Below are positions 27,855 through 39,608 of a DNA stretch of 64,000 bases, one piece after another; the first letter of the stretch is position 1, and every line of letters starts with the position of its first letter. Position numbers and translations under genes: made by a program. This DNA is from Rhizobium sp. ICMP 5592. Its GTDB lineage: Bacteria; Pseudomonadota; Alphaproteobacteria; Rhizobiales; Rhizobiaceae. The DNA is taken from the NCBI RefSeq assembly GCF_009498525.1, contig NZ_QSNT01000002.1, positions 1,364,001 through 1,428,000 on the forward strand, read 5' to 3'. Below the pieces are notes generated by a model. The model was given only the letters and a program-made list of their open reading frames with translations, made no database searches and had not been told where the DNA came from.

Positions 27855-28577
27855 ATGTTGACACGCAAGCAGCAGGAACTGCTTCTCTTCATTCACGAAC
27901 GGATGAAGGAGTCCGGCGTTCCACCTTCTTTCGATGAAATGAAGGATGCGCTGGACCTTGCGTCCAAGTCGGGCATTCATCGTTTGATCACGGCTCTGGA
28001 AGAGCGCGGTTTCATCCGCCGCCTGCCGAATCGGGCTCGGGCGCTGGAGGTCATCAAGCTGCCGGAAGCCTATAGTCCGAGCCTGCAGCCACGCCGCGGC
28101 TTCTCGCCGAGCGTCATCGAGGGCAGCCTGGGCAAGCCCCAGCCCGTACAGCCGCCTGCCCCCGCCAAGCCGGCGAACGACGAGAACAACAGCGCCGTTT
28201 CGGTGCCGGTCATGGGCCGCATCGCTGCCGGTGTTCCGATCTCGGCCATCCAGAACAACACCCACGATATCACCGTCCCCGCCGACATGCTTGGCTCCGG
28301 CGAGCATTATGCGCTCGAGGTCAAGGGCGACTCGATGATCGATGCCGGTATCTTCGATGGCGACACCGTCATCATACGCAACAGCACCACCGCCAATCCC
28401 GGCGATATCGTCGTTGCCCTGGTCGACGATGAAGAGGCGACATTGAAGCGCTTCCGCCGCAAGGGTGCCTCGATCGCACTCGAGGCGGCTAACCCCGCCT
28501 ACGAGACCCGTATTTTCGGACCGGATCGCGTCAAGGTGCAGGGCAAGCTCGTCGGCCTTATCCGCCGCTATCACTGA
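27855..28577 (+). CDS. lexA: SOS repressor LexA
   Basis: A 240-residue repressor. N-terminal winged HTH (1-65: [37 protein letters not shown]), a longish Pro-rich linker (about 75-115), and a C-terminal self-cleavage S24 peptidase domain. The cleavage site is the Ala-Gly in MGRIAAGVP; the catalytic Ser is in [11 protein letters not shown] and the catalytic Lys in [10 protein letters not shown]. RecA filaments stimulate self-cleavage after DNA damage, releasing the SOS regulon. Its own promoter has an SOS box. The 3' end overlaps the convergent comEC gene by 20 bases. Confidence 0.98.
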   Translation: MLTRKQQELLLFIHERMKESGVPPSFDEMKDALDLASKSGIHRLITALEERGFIRRLPNRARALEVIKLPEAYSPSLQPRRGFSPSVIEGSLGKPQPVQPPAPAKPANDENNSAVSVPVMGRIAAGVPISAIQNNTHDITVPADMLGSGEHYALEVKGDSMIDAGIFDGDTVIIRNSTTANPGDIVVALVDDEEATLKRFRRKGASIALEAANPAYETRIFGPDRVKVQGKLVGLIRRYH

Positions 28578-31017
28578 CAGGTGACACCGGCGCGACCGGT
28601 GCGCCGAATGCACCCGTTCGCCAGTCATAGGCGCGATGCAGGCTCCATGGCCGCACTAGAGTATCAAACGCGGTCGTGGCGATCGGCTTGTCGGTGCTGA
28701 GATCCATTTCAATGGATCCTGTCCGACGAAGGTTAGCTCCTGTGAAAAGCATCCCCCCTGTCCGGCAGCGATCAAGCCGCAGCCGGACAGGGATGACGAC
28801 AATATTGCCTGTGTCGCAGGCCGGGCCAAGATAGGCGGCATTCTCGATGGTGACGAGTATGTCGCCATTGTCCAGCATAGCGACACACCATTCCCGCTTC
28901 TGACAGACAAAGCCGCCCTGCCCCGCACTGTCCAGCGCCGCGTCCATTGCCTTTCGGACGGCATTCCGTTCTTCAGAGCTCAGGCGATGACGGGTATCCG
29001 ACTTATTGATTTTAGGTAGCTGGCTGTCTGGCGTTAGCATCATCGGCGGTTTGTGATCGGTTATCGACAATGCTCCTCGCCATTGGTCGAAGATGAAACT
29101 GGGCGGCTTTTCGCGATTGGTCGCCAAGGCGTCGTCTCGCAGCAGCGCGACCAACGTACCATCCTCGGAAATCATCAGGTCAGGCTTTCTGACATCCGGG
29201 CCGAGCGCGACGGCTGCGATTGTGCCAATGATCACGAGCGCGCCGGCATGTCGCAGCCGCGTTCGCAGCAATGTCATCAGCAGGAATCCGGCGATAACAG
29301 CCGGGAACATCCAGGCTGGCTGTCGTCCAAAAGGAATGTCACCACCCCAGCCAGCAACCGTCTTGGCGATACCGATGACAAGCTCCAGTCCCTTGCCGGT
29401 GACTTGCCAGAACGGGGCATCGAGGCCGAATGGCATCAGCAGCATCGCTGCCATGCCGAACGGCATGACGATAAAGGAGACAATCGGCATGGCCGCGAGA
29501 TTGGCGGCAAGCCCGTATGTCGCCAGTCGGTGAAAATGCTCGATCGAGAAAATCGCCGTCGATGCGCCACCCAGAAACGACGTTGACGCTATGCCGCCGA
29601 AAAAGCGCGAGACGAAGAGCAGCGGGCGCAATATCTGGAAGCGGGAGAAGACCGTTTCCCGATGTCGACGCCGCGTCCAGAGCGTATAGCCAGACACCAA
29701 TGCCAGAGTCGCCGCATAGGACATCTGGAAACTGGGGCCGAGCACCTGCGACGGTGACAGAACAAGAATGATGATCGCCGACAGTGCCACATTTCGAAGG
29801 CTGATGGATGGCCGGTCGAACAGCACCGCGATCAGCATGATCGCCATCATGATGAAAGCACGTTCGGCCGAAACGCCGAAACCGGAAATGAGGTAGTAGG
29901 CCGTCACCGTCACCAGCGCGCCGAAGGCCGCGATCTTCTTCGTCGGCCAGGCCTGTGCTACGCCGAAGAACAGGCTAAGGGCATAACGCAGACCGACATA
30001 GAAGATGCCGGCCGACAGCGCCATATTCAGGCCGGAGATGGCGATGATGTGCGTAAGGCCGGCAGTTCGCAGTGCTTCGGTCGTCTCCTTCGAGATCGCC
30101 CGTCTCTCATCGGTGACAAGGGCTGCTGCAAAGGCACCGGTATCGCCGGGCAGCGTCCTTCTAATCCTGTCGCCGATGCTGTTGCGCAAACCAGCAAGCC
30201 AGATATCTGCTTTATCGAGAACCGAGCCCTCAACGATATCAGCAGCCGATAGCAACAATGTCGGCGTTCCGTAGGCGAAGCCGTTCGCACCGATGCCGTT
30301 GAAATAGGCGCTGAAGGCAAAATCGTTCAGGCCCGGCAAGGCAGGCCCAGCCGGTGGCGTCAGCCGCGCCCTGGTCTGGATGAGATCTCCAAGCTCAAAG
30401 GGTTGCGGCTGCTTGCGCACGAAGACGGTCACTCGCTCGGGCGCTCTGCGAATGGTCGGATTTTCCGTTGCGTCGAGCGCGACGACATAACGCCATCGCT
30501 CCTTGTCGCTGGACTCGCGCCGCTCGACACGCCCGGTTATCGTGGTCGTCACCGCAGTATCGAGCATTACCGTCGATGCGCGCCAAGCCTCCCATTGCGC
30601 CAACGCCATCCCGGAACACACCAGCATGCCGGCCAGAAGAAGGTGCCGGAGCCTCGACCCGGCTTCGCGCTTGAAAAAGAAACCGACGGCGAAAATCAGG
30701 AGAGCGGCAAAGACGGCTTGCGGCGGCGGATCGGCGGCTGCCGTAAACCAGAAAATTGCGCCGATGCCGATATAAACAGGCACAAGCAGGATCCCGCGGC
30801 CATAATCCGCCTCTTCTTCGAACAAACGGGAAAAGCCGATCCTGATGCGGCCTGCCGCGAGAAGAAGACGTATCGCGAGGGTGGCTTGATCCTGCGTCCG
30901 GTCCGGCGGCATTGCTCCGACAAGAGCAGGAATCGTCATCAAGCCGCTGTTGCGATCAACCACAACGGCAAGATTCAGGTCATCCGACTGCCGATCCGGT
31001 GCCTCTAAATTAGGCAT
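28558..31017 (-). CDS. comEC: ComEC/Rec2-type DNA-uptake channel protein
   Basis: An 819-residue polytopic membrane protein. An N-terminal DUF4131-like region with membrane segments (about 80-140) and a soluble OB-like part is followed by the Competence domain (about 270-560), recognised by [17 protein letters not shown] and [14 protein letters not shown]. It would carry single-stranded DNA across the inner membrane. The C-terminal part (about 590-819) has no HxHxDH metal motif, so the metallo-beta-lactamase-like nuclease domain of longer ComEC proteins is absent or degenerate. Start at the ATG at 31017; a longer frame to 31086 exists. It is convergent with lexA. Confidence 0.88.
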   Translation of the reverse strand: MPNLEAPDRQSDDLNLAVVVDRNSGLMTIPALVGAMPPDRTQDQATLAIRLLLAAGRIRIGFSRLFEEEADYGRGILLVPVYIGIGAIFWFTAAADPPPQAVFAALLIFAVGFFFKREAGSRLRHLLLAGMLVCSGMALAQWEAWRASTVMLDTAVTTTITGRVERRESSDKERWRYVVALDATENPTIRRAPERVTVFVRKQPQPFELGDLIQTRARLTPPAGPALPGLNDFAFSAYFNGIGANGFAYGTPTLLLSAADIVEGSVLDKADIWLAGLRNSIGDRIRRTLPGDTGAFAAALVTDERRAISKETTEALRTAGLTHIIAISGLNMALSAGIFYVGLRYALSLFFGVAQAWPTKKIAAFGALVTVTAYYLISGFGVSAERAFIMMAIMLIAVLFDRPSISLRNVALSAIIILVLSPSQVLGPSFQMSYAATLALVSGYTLWTRRRHRETVFSRFQILRPLLFVSRFFGGIASTSFLGGASTAIFSIEHFHRLATYGLAANLAAMPIVSFIVMPFGMAAMLLMPFGLDAPFWQVTGKGLELVIGIAKTVAGWGGDIPFGRQPAWMFPAVIAGFLLMTLLRTRLRHAGALVIIGTIAAVALGPDVRKPDLMISEDGTLVALLRDDALATNREKPPSFIFDQWRGALSITDHKPPMMLTPDSQLPKINKSDTRHRLSSEERNAVRKAMDAALDSAGQGGFVCQKREWCVAMLDNGDILVTIENAAYLGPACDTGNIVVIPVRLRLDRCRTGGMLFTGANLRRTGSIEMDLSTDKPIATTAFDTLVRPWSLHRAYDWRTGAFGAPVAPVSPVSDSGG

Positions 31018-31300
31018 GCGCCCCCGCGCTTTACGCAAAACTACAGCTATAGCGAGATTTTTGCCGTCACCGGCCGGTGAATTCAACCAAAATCATGCGT
31101 GCGGTGGATAAATCACCTCAGCCGGCGCGCGAGCGAGGCAATTTCATCTACCGCAGTGCCCAAAAGTTGATACCGCAATGCACAAATAGCTGTAACGATA
31201 ACTTGGCATTAGGCTCTGGATCATATAGCTAATCCCTAGTCGCTTAACCTTTTGGCGCTTTTTATGGCGTCAACCCCCCGCCAAATCTTGGAGGATCAGC

Positions 31301-32590
31301 ATGACGGAACAAAGCGCGAAACTAACTTGGGGCGAAAAGACGGTGGATCTGCCGGTAAAATCCGGAACCATCGGCCCAAGTGTCATTGATATTGGTGCCC
31401 TTTATAAGAACACCTCCACTTTCACTTACGATCCTGGCTTCACCTCGACCGCGTCGTGCGAGTCCAGCATCACCTATATTGATGGCGACGAAGGCGTTCT
31501 GCTGCATCGCGGTTATCCGATCGATCAGCTGGCCGAACACGGCGATTTCCTCGAAGTCTGCTACCTGCTTCTCTACGGTGAACTTCCGACCGCTGCCCAG
31601 AAGAAGGATTTCGATCATCGCGTGACCATGCACACGATGGTGCATGAGCAGATGAGCCGCTTCTTCACTGGCTTCCGCCGAGACGCGCATCCGATGGCCG
31701 TCATGTGCGGCTGCGTCGGCGCTCTGTCGGCCTTCTATCACGACTCGACCGACATCACCGATCCGCACCAGCGCATGGTCGCTAGCCTGCGCATGATCGC
31801 CAAGATGCCGACGCTTGCCGCCATGGCCTACAAGTACCATATCGGACAGCCCTTCGTTTACCCGAAGAACGATCTCGATTATGCGTCGAACTTCCTGCGC
31901 ATGTGCTTTGCCGTTCCTTGCGAGGAATATGTAGTCAATCCGGTGCTCGCTCGCGCCATGGACCGCATCTTCATCCTGCATGCCGATCACGAGCAGAATG
32001 CCTCGACCTCGACGGTCCGCCTCGCTGGCTCCTCCGGCGCCAATCCGTTCGCCTGTATCGCCGCTGGCATTGCCTGCCTCTGGGGCCCCGCCCATGGCGG
32101 CGCCAATGAAGCTGCATTGAACATGCTGACGGAAATCGGCACGGTCGACCGCATTCCGGAATTCATCGCCCGCGCCAAGGACAAGAACGATCCGTTCCGT
32201 CTGATGGGTTTCGGGCACCGCGTTTACAAGAACTACGATCCGCGCGCCAAGATCATGCAGAAGACGGCGCACGAGGTTCTCGGCGAACTCGGCATCAAGG
32301 ACGATCCGTTGCTCGACATCGCAATCGAACTGGAGCGCATCGCACTGACCGATGAATATTTCATCGAGAAGAAGCTCTATCCGAACGTCGACTTCTATTC
32401 TGGCATCACGCTGAAGGCTCTGGGCTTCCCCACGACCATGTTCACGGTGCTCTTCGCGCTTGCTCGTACCGTCGGCTGGATCGCCCAGTGGAACGAGATG
32501 ATCGAAGACCCGCAGCAGCGCATCGGCCGTCCACGCCAGCTCTACACCGGCGAACCGCCGCGCGAATATGTTCCGGTTTCCAAGCGTTAA
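31301..32590 (+). CDS. gltA: Citrate synthase
   Basis: A 429-residue type II (hexameric, Gram-negative) citrate synthase that condenses acetyl-CoA with oxaloacetate. Active-site segments are visible: the [20 protein letters not shown] region, [15 protein letters not shown] and the aspartate in [14 protein letters not shown] lies six bases before the ATG. The 214-base upstream gap to comEC should contain its promoter. It ends in a bidirectional terminator shared with lpxB. It links the pyruvate dehydrogenase made by pdhABC to the TCA cycle. Confidence 0.98.
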   Translation: MTEQSAKLTWGEKTVDLPVKSGTIGPSVIDIGALYKNTSTFTYDPGFTSTASCESSITYIDGDEGVLLHRGYPIDQLAEHGDFLEVCYLLLYGELPTAAQKKDFDHRVTMHTMVHEQMSRFFTGFRRDAHPMAVMCGCVGALSAFYHDSTDITDPHQRMVASLRMIAKMPTLAAMAYKYHIGQPFVYPKNDLDYASNFLRMCFAVPCEEYVVNPVLARAMDRIFILHADHEQNASTSTVRLAGSSGANPFACIAAGIACLWGPAHGGANEAALNMLTEIGTVDRIPEFIARAKDKNDPFRLMGFGHRVYKNYDPRAKIMQKTAHEVLGELGIKDDPLLDIAIELERIALTDEYFIEKKLYPNVDFYSGITLKALGFPTTMFTVLFALARTVGWIAQWNEMIEDPQQRIGRPRQLYTGEPPREYVPVSKR

Positions 32591-32608
32591 ACCGAGCGAC
32601 AGAACAAC

Positions 32609-32640
32609 AAAAAACCCGGTCAGAAATGGCCGGGTTTTTT
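32609..32640. terminator. Bidirectional terminator between gltA and lpxB
   Basis: A perfect stem AAAAAACCCGG/CCGGGTTTTTT (32609-32619 and 32630-32640), extendable inward to a GAAA tetraloop. It has a T-run on each strand, so it serves both convergent genes. The lpxB stop codon and its last few codons lie within the hairpin. Confidence 0.9.
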
Positions 32641-33801
32641 ATTGGCTAAAACATCGAGGAGGACCGCAGCCGCCTTCTCGCCGGGCGGCTCTTCCGTCTG
32701 CATTCGCTCCCAGACCAGACCGTAGCCTTCCAGCATGGCCGCCCGCTCCAGCGTATCGTTCGACAGGCGTTCCATATGACGCGCCACCTTACCGGCCCGG
32801 AGCACGTCGTTGAGGAGCTCGGGCACGACGACATAATCCGCGATCAGGTTCGGCAAAGCCGCTGTCCAGACCTTGATGCGCGACATCACAAATCGGGCAA
32901 GCCATTCGGTTTTATACGTGGAGAGGACAGGTACGCCAGCAAGACCCAGCTCCAGGATCACGGTGCCGGAGGCGGCAACCGCCGCATCCGCTTCCGCAAA
33001 GGCCTTCCATTTGGCCTCCTGGCCGACGAAAACATCCGGCTTGACGCTCCAGCTTTCAACAAGGGAGCGCACCAATGCTTCCTGCCGTGGGACAGTCGGC
33101 AGCATATAGCGAATGCGATCGTTTCGCCGGCTAAGCTCCATCACTGCCTGCTCGAAAACTGGCATGAGTTGGCGAATTTCAGAGGACCGCGAGCCGGGAA
33201 GCAGCAGGATCGTCTTTTCGCTATCGGCGGCGCTGACGGTGCGGAGCGCGCGCTGGCGGCGGGTTTCCACGAGGCTCGGATCCACCGTCAGGCGATGACC
33301 GACATAGGTCGTCGCCGGCCCCGCCAGCCGCTGCATCGCCGCCGGCTCGAACGGCAGGATGGCTAGGACATGATCGACATAGGCGAGCATTTTCTGCGCG
33401 CGATATTCCTTCCACGCCCAGACGCTGGGGCAGACGTAATTGACGATCGGCAGGTCCGGCAAAGCTGTCCGCACCTTTTTCGCAACGCGATGGGTGAAAT
33501 CCGGGCTATCGATGATCAGCAGCACATCCGGCTTGGCCGCGATAACGGCATTCGCCGTCTGCCTGATGCGGGCAAGCAGTTTCGGCAGCTGCTTGATGAC
33601 CTGCGCAAACCCCATGATTGATAGTTCGGAATAGTCGAACAGCGATCGCAGGCCTTGCGCCTCCAGCGCTTCACCGCCGACGCCGATCAATTCCACCGGG
33701 CCGTCATAACGACGCTTCAATGCGGCGACCAGATCACCGCCGAGCAGATCGCCCGAGACTTCACCGGCGATTACCGCGAGTTTCAGCGGCCGGTTGATCA
33801 C
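32620..33801 (-). CDS. lpxB: Lipid-A-disaccharide synthase
   Basis: A 393-residue GT-B glycosyltransferase (family GT19) that joins UDP-2,3-diacylglucosamine and lipid X. Typical segments are LAVIAGEVSGDLLGGDLVAAL, IDSPDFTHRVAKKVR, YVCPSVWAWKEYRAQKM and LLPGSRSSEIRQLMPVFE, here cited only by their cores (GEVSGD, SPDF, CPSVWAW, PGSRSSEI). It is the last gene of the lpxD-fabZ-lpxA-lpxI-lpxB run; its start overlaps the lpxI stop by 4 bases. The last codons (KKPGHF) are encoded by the bidirectional terminator. Confidence 0.96.
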   Translation of the reverse strand: MINRPLKLAVIAGEVSGDLLGGDLVAALKRRYDGPVELIGVGGEALEAQGLRSLFDYSELSIMGFAQVIKQLPKLLARIRQTANAVIAAKPDVLLIIDSPDFTHRVAKKVRTALPDLPIVNYVCPSVWAWKEYRAQKMLAYVDHVLAILPFEPAAMQRLAGPATTYVGHRLTVDPSLVETRRQRALRTVSAADSEKTILLLPGSRSSEIRQLMPVFEQAVMELSRRNDRIRYMLPTVPRQEALVRSLVESWSVKPDVFVGQEAKWKAFAEADAAVAASGTVILELGLAGVPVLSTYKTEWLARFVMSRIKVWTAALPNLIADYVVVPELLNDVLRAGKVARHMERLSNDTLERAAMLEGYGLVWERMQTEEPPGEKAAAVLLDVLANKKPGHF

Positions 33802-34679
33802 ATGAACCCCTCCGCGCTGAGGCCGCGATCGATGCCGCAGACGAAAAGTCCGGCTTCGTCGGCAGCTGCGATGACCGCCTCGCGCTCCAGCACCAGCGCC
33901 CTACCTGCTTCCACCGCCACGCCGGCAAGGCCGGCCTTCTTGGCGTTCAGCACGGTCGAGACGCCGATCGACGGCAGGTCGGCGCGAACGTCCTGCTGCG
34001 GCTTGCAGAGCTTGACCAGCACGCCGCGACGGCGCGTCGATATGCGCCCTTCGGCACGCAGGCCAGCGACACGCTCGATCATCTGGTCCGTGCCCTCAGC
34101 ACCTTCCAGCGCCACGACGCGGCCGCCGACACTAACGGCGCCTTGCCCGACATCCAGCAGCCCAAGCGCATCGGCTGCTTTCGCACCCTGAGCGATGTCT
34201 CTCAAATCCTCTTTAGAAGGAGAATGCTTGCCCAGTGGCCCGGTGGTCGCCAGCAGGTCCGGTGCTATCTCATGGGCGCCGACGACGCGGACACCACCGG
34301 CCTCAATCAGCCGGATGACCATTTGCAAAACAGCATTGTCGCCGCCGGACAAAAGCGTGCGAATGGTCGAAGGCAATTCCTTGATCACCCGCCAGGTCGG
34401 ATGTATCTCCCGCCAAGGCGGACGGCGCGCGACACCGCCGGACATGACGACCCGGTCGATGCCATATCGGCGGAACATGGCTTCAAGGCCGGCAAAATTG
34501 CCGACGCCGAGATTGGCATGATCGAAAGCGGACCAGTCGCGGTCCGCCTCGTTGGTCAGCGCAATGATAACAGGATTTTCACCAGCCTGGCGGGCGGCTT
34601 CAGCGACATAGGCGGGCAAAAAGCCGCTGCCTGCGATGATCGCCAGCCTGCCCTTATTGTCCTGACCGCTCGCGGCCAC
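33798..34679 (-). CDS. lpxI: UDP-2,3-diacylglucosamine pyrophosphatase LpxI
   Basis: A 293-residue protein of the LpxI (DUF1009) family, which replaces LpxH in alphaproteobacteria and hydrolyses UDP-diacylglucosamine to lipid X. Recognised by LAIIAGSGFLPAYVAEAA at the N-terminus, the VGAHEIAPDLLATTGPLG core and the C-terminal LPSIGVSTVLNAKKAGLAG (first 19). The start is GTG at 34679, one base after the lpxA stop, with AAGGG upstream; a longer frame runs back inside lpxA and is not real. It overlaps lpxB by 4 bases. Its place between lpxA and lpxB fits the pathway. Confidence 0.92.
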   Translation of the reverse strand: MAASGQDNKGRLAIIAGSGFLPAYVAEAARQAGENPVIIALTNEADRDWSAFDHANLGVGNFAGLEAMFRRYGIDRVVMSGGVARRPPWREIHPTWRVIKELPSTIRTLLSGGDNAVLQMVIRLIEAGGVRVVGAHEIAPDLLATTGPLGKHSPSKEDLRDIAQGAKAADALGLLDVGQGAVSVGGRVVALEGAEGTDQMIERVAGLRAEGRISTRRRGVLVKLCKPQQDVRADLPSIGVSTVLNAKKAGLAGVAVEAGRALVLEREAVIAAADEAGLFVCGIDRGLSAEGFM

Positions 34680-34680
34680 T

Positions 34681-35496
34681 TCAGCCCTTGCCACGATTGG
34701 GCGATGACAGTGCGCGATCGCTATCGGCTGCGATGAAATCGAGAATCTCCATCGCTTCCTTGCAATCGGCATACTCCTCGCGGATCGCCGTCGCATTGTC
34801 ACGGATCGAGCCTTCGCCCTCAAAAATGCTCTTGTAGGCGCGGCGAACCCGATGGATCACCGAACGCTCGATGCCGGCGCGGGTCATGCCGACGATATTC
34901 AGGCCAGACAGGACACCCGGATTGCCGTTTAGCATGCCATAGGGAATGACATCGTAGCTCGCAGCCGAAAGGCCGCCAACGAAAGCCTGACGGCCGATGC
35001 GGGTGAACTGATGCACCGCGCAGCCGCCGCCGAGAATGGCGCGGTCTTCAACGGTGACGTGCCCGGCCAGCATGACATTGTTCGACATGATGACATTGTT
35101 GCCGACGCGGCAATCATGGGCAACATGCGAATTGGCAAGGAACAGGTTGTTGTTGCCGACAATGGTCTTGCCGCCGTAATCAGCGGTGCCGGTATTGATC
35201 GTCACACCTTCGCGGATCGTGCAATTCTCGCCGATATCCAGCGTCGTCTCTTCGCCGCCGTGATGCACGCTCTGCGGATCGCCGCCGACGACGGCCATGG
35301 GGAATATCTTCGTACCCTTGCCGATCGTCGTCCGGCCGGTCACGACCACATGCGTCAACAGCTGGACAGAATCATGCAGCACGGCCTTCGGACCGACATG
35401 GCAGAACGGACCGACGACAACATTTTCGCCGATGACCGCCCCGTCTTCAACGATCGCGAGCTTATGAATGCGCGCGCTTTTTGCAATGCTGCTCAT
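34681..35496 (-). CDS. lpxA: UDP-N-acetylglucosamine acyltransferase LpxA
   Basis: A 271-residue left-handed beta-helix protein that adds 3-hydroxyacyl to UDP-GlcNAc in the first step of lipid A synthesis. Hexapeptide repeats run from about residue 5 to 190 (for example [20 protein letters not shown] in part), and the C-terminal helical region carries [18 protein letters not shown]. The catalytic His is expected in [17 protein letters not shown]. The start overlaps the fabZ stop by 4 bases. Confidence 0.96.
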   Translation of the reverse strand: MSSIAKSARIHKLAIVEDGAVIGENVVVGPFCHVGPKAVLHDSVQLLTHVVVTGRTTIGKGTKIFPMAVVGGDPQSVHHGGEETTLDIGENCTIREGVTINTGTADYGGKTIVGNNNLFLANSHVAHDCRVGNNVIMSNNVMLAGHVTVEDRAILGGGCAVHQFTRIGRQAFVGGLSAASYDVIPYGMLNGNPGVLSGLNIVGMTRAGIERSVIHRVRRAYKSIFEGEGSIRDNATAIREEYADCKEAMEILDFIAADSDRALSSPNRGKG

Positions 35497-35966
35497 GCCT
35501 GATCCGGGTCCTTCCGTACAATCATCGCACCGATATCGGCCTCGGCAACCACCGACCCCTCGACCTTGGCATCACAATGGAACTTCCAGATCGTACCGCG
35601 CTGCTTTTGCTTGACGACGTGGAACTCCACGCGGTCGCCAGGAACGACCGGCTTGCGGAAGCGGGCATTGTCGATCGTCATGAAGTAGACGAGGTTGCCG
35701 CCGATGCCGTCCTTGCGGGCGCAAATCGCACCGGCCGTCTGTGCCATGCCTTCGATCAGCAAAACACCAGGCATGATCGGAGAGCCCGGAAAATGCCCGG
35801 TAAATTGCGGCTCGTTGGCCGTGACGTTCTTGATGCCGATGGCGGAGTTATCGCTATCGATCTCGATGATCCTGTCGACCATCAGGAAAGGATAGCGATG
35901 CGGCAAAAGCTTCATAATCTCGATGATATCAGCCGACGACAGCGACGTCTTGGCGTCTTCAGTCAT
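35493..35966 (-). CDS. fabZ: 3-hydroxyacyl-ACP dehydratase FabZ
   Basis: A 157-residue hot-dog-fold dehydratase of fatty acid elongation. Visible: [14 protein letters not shown] (active-site His), [20 protein letters not shown] (active-site Glu region) and [15 protein letters not shown] start at the ATG at 35966 (MTEDAKTS), which overlaps the lpxD end by 8 bases, rather than the upstream codon at 35981. Sharing the operon with lpxD and lpxA balances hydroxyacyl-ACP use between phospholipid and lipid A. Confidence 0.96.
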   Translation of the reverse strand: MTEDAKTSLSSADIIEIMKLLPHRYPFLMVDRIIEIDSDNSAIGIKNVTANEPQFTGHFPGSPIMPGVLLIEGMAQTAGAICARKDGIGGNLVYFMTIDNARFRKPVVPGDRVEFHVVKQKQRGTIWKFHCDAKVEGSVVAEADIGAMIVRKDPDQA

Positions 35967-37026
35967 GCTCCGCACTCCCATCCTTCTTTTCTCTGGCTCC
36001 AGATCGCTTTGCGACCTCCGCCGCCTCTCTCAGAAAATCCCACAAGGGACGCGCAGGAATGCCCGCAAATCGCTCGCCCGCCGGGATGCTATTCATGACG
36101 CCGCTCTTGGCGCCGATCTGAACACCATCGCCAATGTGGATATGGCCGTTCACACCAGTCTGTCCGCCGATCTGTACGCCGTCGCCGATCACCGCACTGC
36201 CGGCTATACCGACCTGGCTGACGATGGCGCAATGGCGGCCGATCCGGACGTTATGTCCGATCTGCACCTGATTGTCGATCTTGGTGCCTTCACCAATCAC
36301 CGTATCATCCATGGTACCACGGTCGATCGTCGTGTTGGCGCCGATCTCGACATTATCCTGGATGATGACGCGGCCGATCTGCACGATCTTGATCATGCCG
36401 CGCGGTCCCGGCGCGTAGCCGAATCCATCCTGACCGATGCGCGCGCCATTGTGAATGATGACGCCGTTGCCAAGATAAGAACACAGAACACTGGCGCCGC
36501 CGCCGATCGTGCAATGGCGGCCGATCTTGACGCCGGGGCCAATGATGGCGCCAGCTCCGATGCGGGTTCCCTCGCCGATTTCGGCGCCTGGTCCGACGAC
36601 GGCGCCCGGCTCGACGCCGACATCAGCTTCAAGCCTGGCTGTCGGATCGACGAAAGCCGTTGGCGAAATCAGTGTCGGTGTTGATGTCAGCGCAACCGGA
36701 CGCATGGCTTGCGGATGCAGCAAAGCACCGGCGAGCGCGAAATCCGTGTGTGGTTTCTTGGAAAGAAGAACCGGAATGTGTTCCGGGACCAAAGACCTCA
36801 AAGTCGGCAAACAAATAATCGCCGAAGCCCTGCAAGTCTCCAGTTCCGCACGATTCTTCCGGGAAAGAAGGTAGCAAACATCGCCGTCGCCGGCCCGATA
36901 GACCGGCGCAATGGACTTGATGATGATGCCCGCAAAGGCCTCATCAGCAAGTTCCGCCCCAAGATGCTCGGCCAGCGCACGGAGGCTGACGCCATCATGG
37001 GGCGGGAAAAAACCGATATGTTCCAT
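35959..37026 (-). CDS. lpxD: UDP-3-O-acylglucosamine N-acyltransferase LpxD
   Basis: A 355-residue acyltransferase for the third step of lipid A synthesis. N-terminal uridine-binding region (1-105: [20 protein letters not shown], shortened here to GDVCYL) and a long left-handed beta-helix of hexapeptide repeats (about 115-320, with [20 protein letters not shown] containing the substrate loop). The catalytic His lies in [13 protein letters not shown]. Start at the ATG at 37026, nine bases after GGAG; a GTG two codons upstream is possible. It follows bamA by 50 bases. Confidence 0.95.
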   Translation of the reverse strand: MEHIGFFPPHDGVSLRALAEHLGAELADEAFAGIIIKSIAPVYRAGDGDVCYLLSRKNRAELETCRASAIICLPTLRSLVPEHIPVLLSKKPHTDFALAGALLHPQAMRPVALTSTPTLISPTAFVDPTARLEADVGVEPGAVVGPGAEIGEGTRIGAGAIIGPGVKIGRHCTIGGGASVLCSYLGNGVIIHNGARIGQDGFGYAPGPRGMIKIVQIGRVIIQDNVEIGANTTIDRGTMDDTVIGEGTKIDNQVQIGHNVRIGRHCAIVSQVGIAGSAVIGDGVQIGGQTGVNGHIHIGDGVQIGAKSGVMNSIPAGERFAGIPARPLWDFLREAAEVAKRSGAREKKDGSAEHD

Positions 37027-37076
37027 AAGCACCAGCTCCAGAACGGTGTTAAGCCCGCAGTTCTGGGCTGCCGATA

Positions 37077-39410
37077 TCAGAACTGGTTGGCGATGCCAAA
37101 CCGGAAATTCTCAACCTTGTCGTAGTCTTCCTTGAGAACCGGTACGGCATAGTCAACACGGATAACACCGAAGGGCGACGACCAGATCAGGCCTGCACCG
37201 AGCGAGGCACGGATCGAGCTGTCATTATGCAAGACATCGCCGAACAGATTAGCCTTGTTGCCGTAGAGAGTACCCGCGTCAGCAAAGGCTGCAAGACGCA
37301 GACCGATATCCTGCGGAACACCCGGCATCGGCATGCTGGCCTCAGCCGAAGCCGTGAGGTAGGTCGTACCGCCCAGCGGATCGCCATTCGACGTGCGCGG
37401 ACCGATACCGGCATTCTCGAAGCCGCGGATTTCACGGCCACCGAGCGTGAACTGGTCGAAGACGTTCAGCTTGCCATCCGTCGGCATGACGTAGCCGGCA
37501 CCAACCGTCAGCGAGCCGATGATATCGGCCTCATCGCTGATCATCTTGTAATAGCGCGCCTTGCCGCTCAGCTTGTAGAAGTCGGAGTCGCCGCCCAGGC
37601 CCGCATATTCATGCGTGAACTTGGCAATGATACCTTCACGCGGCAGATTTTGGTCATCCAGCGTATTGTACGTGAAGGTCTGCGAAACCGTCGACTGAAT
37701 CCAAGGGCCGTTCTCGACCAGATTCTGGTACGGAGCGGAAAGATTGTCTTCCCAGTCATTCGTACCATCGTAGGTCAGGCGCTTGTAGTTGTAGCGCAGG
37801 GTCGTCGCGAGGTTCTCGGTAATCGGAGCCGTCACGCGCAGCGAGAAGCCCTCTTCCGAGTAATCATAGTAGTCGTCGCTCGACGTCTGGTTCTTGAAGA
37901 TGTCGAAGCCGGCGGCCAGACGATAACCGAGGAAATAGGGCTCGGTGAACGAGATATTATAGGTACGATTGCCTTCCGTACCGGCGCCCGCAGCAATACG
38001 GATGTACTGACCGCGGCCGAGGAAGTTCTTTTCTTCAACCGAAGCTTCGAGCAGCAGACCACCATTGTTGCCGACTGCGTAACCAGCACCGATACCGAAC
38101 GAGCCGGTCGGCTGATCTTCGACGTTGACGACAACGACGACGCGGTCCGGAGCGCTGCCCGCTGCCGTGCTGATATCAACCTTCGTGAAGTAGCCGAGCG
38201 CGTCGAGGCGGCGCTTGGCACGGGTGATCATTTCCTGGTTGAACGCATCGCCTTCGTTGATATCGAATTCGCGACGGATAACGTAGTCGCGCGTGCGGGT
38301 GTTGCCGCGGATTTCGATACGCTCAACATAGGCGCGCTCACCCTGGTCGACCAGATATTCGATACCGATCGTGTGGCCGCCGAGGTCGCGGTTGCCGCGC
38401 GGGGTGATGCGGGCAAACGGATAACCGGCCGAAGCGACGCGCTTGGAGATGTTTTCGATCGAGGTCTGGATATCCTTGGCGCTGTAGACATTACCCTTCT
38501 GAGTAATGACCAGGCTCTTCAGGTCCTCGGCATTGACGCCATCAACCGTCGAAACGACGTTGATGTCACCATAGGTATAGCGCGGACCTTCATCGACGTT
38601 GAAGTTCAGCGTGTATTCGTTGTTCTGCTCGTTCAGCGTCGCATCGGCGCTGACGATGCGGAAGTCGGCATAACCGTGATTGTAGTAGAACTGACGCAGC
38701 GCATCCTGGTCCGCCTGCTGGCGATCGGCGCTGTAGACGTCCTTACGGGTCAGGAACGACATGAAGTTCGTCTTCTTGGTGCTGATCACCGAAGCGAGAC
38801 GACCGCTGTTGTAAGCCTGGTTGCCGGAGAAGTTGATCTTGTCGATCTTGGTGCGATCACCTTCGTTGATGACGAAGGCAACATTGATGCGGCCCTGCGC
38901 GACCGGAACGGTCTGCGTCGTCACCTGAACTTCATTACGACCGATCGCCGCGTAGGCGTCCTTGATCGTCTTGATGTCGGCCTGCACCTGGGTTTCGCTA
39001 TAGGGACCAGCGGCATGGGTCTGTACGACACCCTGCAGCTTGTCGTCCTTGATCTTGCGGTTGCCGTTGAAAACCACGGCATTGATCAGCTGATTTTCCT
39101 TGACGGAAACAACCAGCGTGCTGCCGGAAACGGTTACATGCACATCGGAGAAGTATCCGGTGGCATAGAGCTGCTTCACCGAATTATCGATGTCACCGGG
39201 CGAGAAGCTCTTGCCAGGCTTGATCGTGAGATTGTCGCGAACAGCATCAACACCAACGCGCTCTGCCCCCCTGACATCGATCCGTTGTATGACAGCGGCT
39301 TCTGCGACCGAAGCAGAAGCAAGGGTGATAACACCAGCGCCCGACGCAACAACACCAGCAGACAGCGCTACCGCCGACACTGCGTTCAAAAATCTTGAAC
39401 CAGCCTTCAT
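37077..39410 (-). CDS. bamA: Outer membrane protein assembly factor BamA
   Basis: A 777-residue Omp85 protein that inserts beta-barrels in the outer membrane. A signal peptide (1-38, ending SVAEA-AV) is followed by POTRA repeats (about 40-420, the first starting [19 protein letters not shown]) and a C-terminal 16-strand barrel (about 430-777) containing [16 protein letters not shown] and [16 protein letters not shown]. It ends in Phe (RFGIANQF), the usual recognition signal for barrel proteins. It lies between rseP and lpxD, the standard order. Confidence 0.97.
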   Translation of the reverse strand: MKAGSRFLNAVSAVALSAGVVASGAGVITLASASVAEAAVIQRIDVRGAERVGVDAVRDNLTIKPGKSFSPGDIDNSVKQLYATGYFSDVHVTVSGSTLVVSVKENQLINAVVFNGNRKIKDDKLQGVVQTHAAGPYSETQVQADIKTIKDAYAAIGRNEVQVTTQTVPVAQGRINVAFVINEGDRTKIDKINFSGNQAYNSGRLASVISTKKTNFMSFLTRKDVYSADRQQADQDALRQFYYNHGYADFRIVSADATLNEQNNEYTLNFNVDEGPRYTYGDINVVSTVDGVNAEDLKSLVITQKGNVYSAKDIQTSIENISKRVASAGYPFARITPRGNRDLGGHTIGIEYLVDQGERAYVERIEIRGNTRTRDYVIRREFDINEGDAFNQEMITRAKRRLDALGYFTKVDISTAAGSAPDRVVVVVNVEDQPTGSFGIGAGYAVGNNGGLLLEASVEEKNFLGRGQYIRIAAGAGTEGNRTYNISFTEPYFLGYRLAAGFDIFKNQTSSDDYYDYSEEGFSLRVTAPITENLATTLRYNYKRLTYDGTNDWEDNLSAPYQNLVENGPWIQSTVSQTFTYNTLDDQNLPREGIIAKFTHEYAGLGGDSDFYKLSGKARYYKMISDEADIIGSLTVGAGYVMPTDGKLNVFDQFTLGGREIRGFENAGIGPRTSNGDPLGGTTYLTASAEASMPMPGVPQDIGLRLAAFADAGTLYGNKANLFGDVLHNDSSIRASLGAGLIWSSPFGVIRVDYAVPVLKEDYDKVENFRFGIANQF

Positions 39411-39608
39411 TTCACTTCTTACCTTTTTTCAGTCGTCCCCAGCCCCGGGAAGAACCCGATTCCGGCCACGTGTGTCGTTTTACCCGCTTTTGACATACAA
39501 GCAAGGGAGCAAGTTAATTTCTGTTTACTTCATTTCAAAGAGTGGCTCATTGGCCACTACAGCTTTGAAACATCGTAAATAAATCGTAATTCTTCCCTTG
39601 CTCCCCCA

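Noticed and set aside
31087..31300. Possible loss of gltX between comEC and gltA
   Set aside because: I have a loose memory of gltX lying here in some rhizobia, but it is not firm. The 214-base gap shows no gltX remnant and the gene may simply be elsewhere.
37227..39398. A 723-codon plus-strand open frame opposite bamA
   Set aside because: Antisense shadow. The BamA frame has a signal peptide, POTRA repeats and a C-terminal Phe, so it is clearly the real one.
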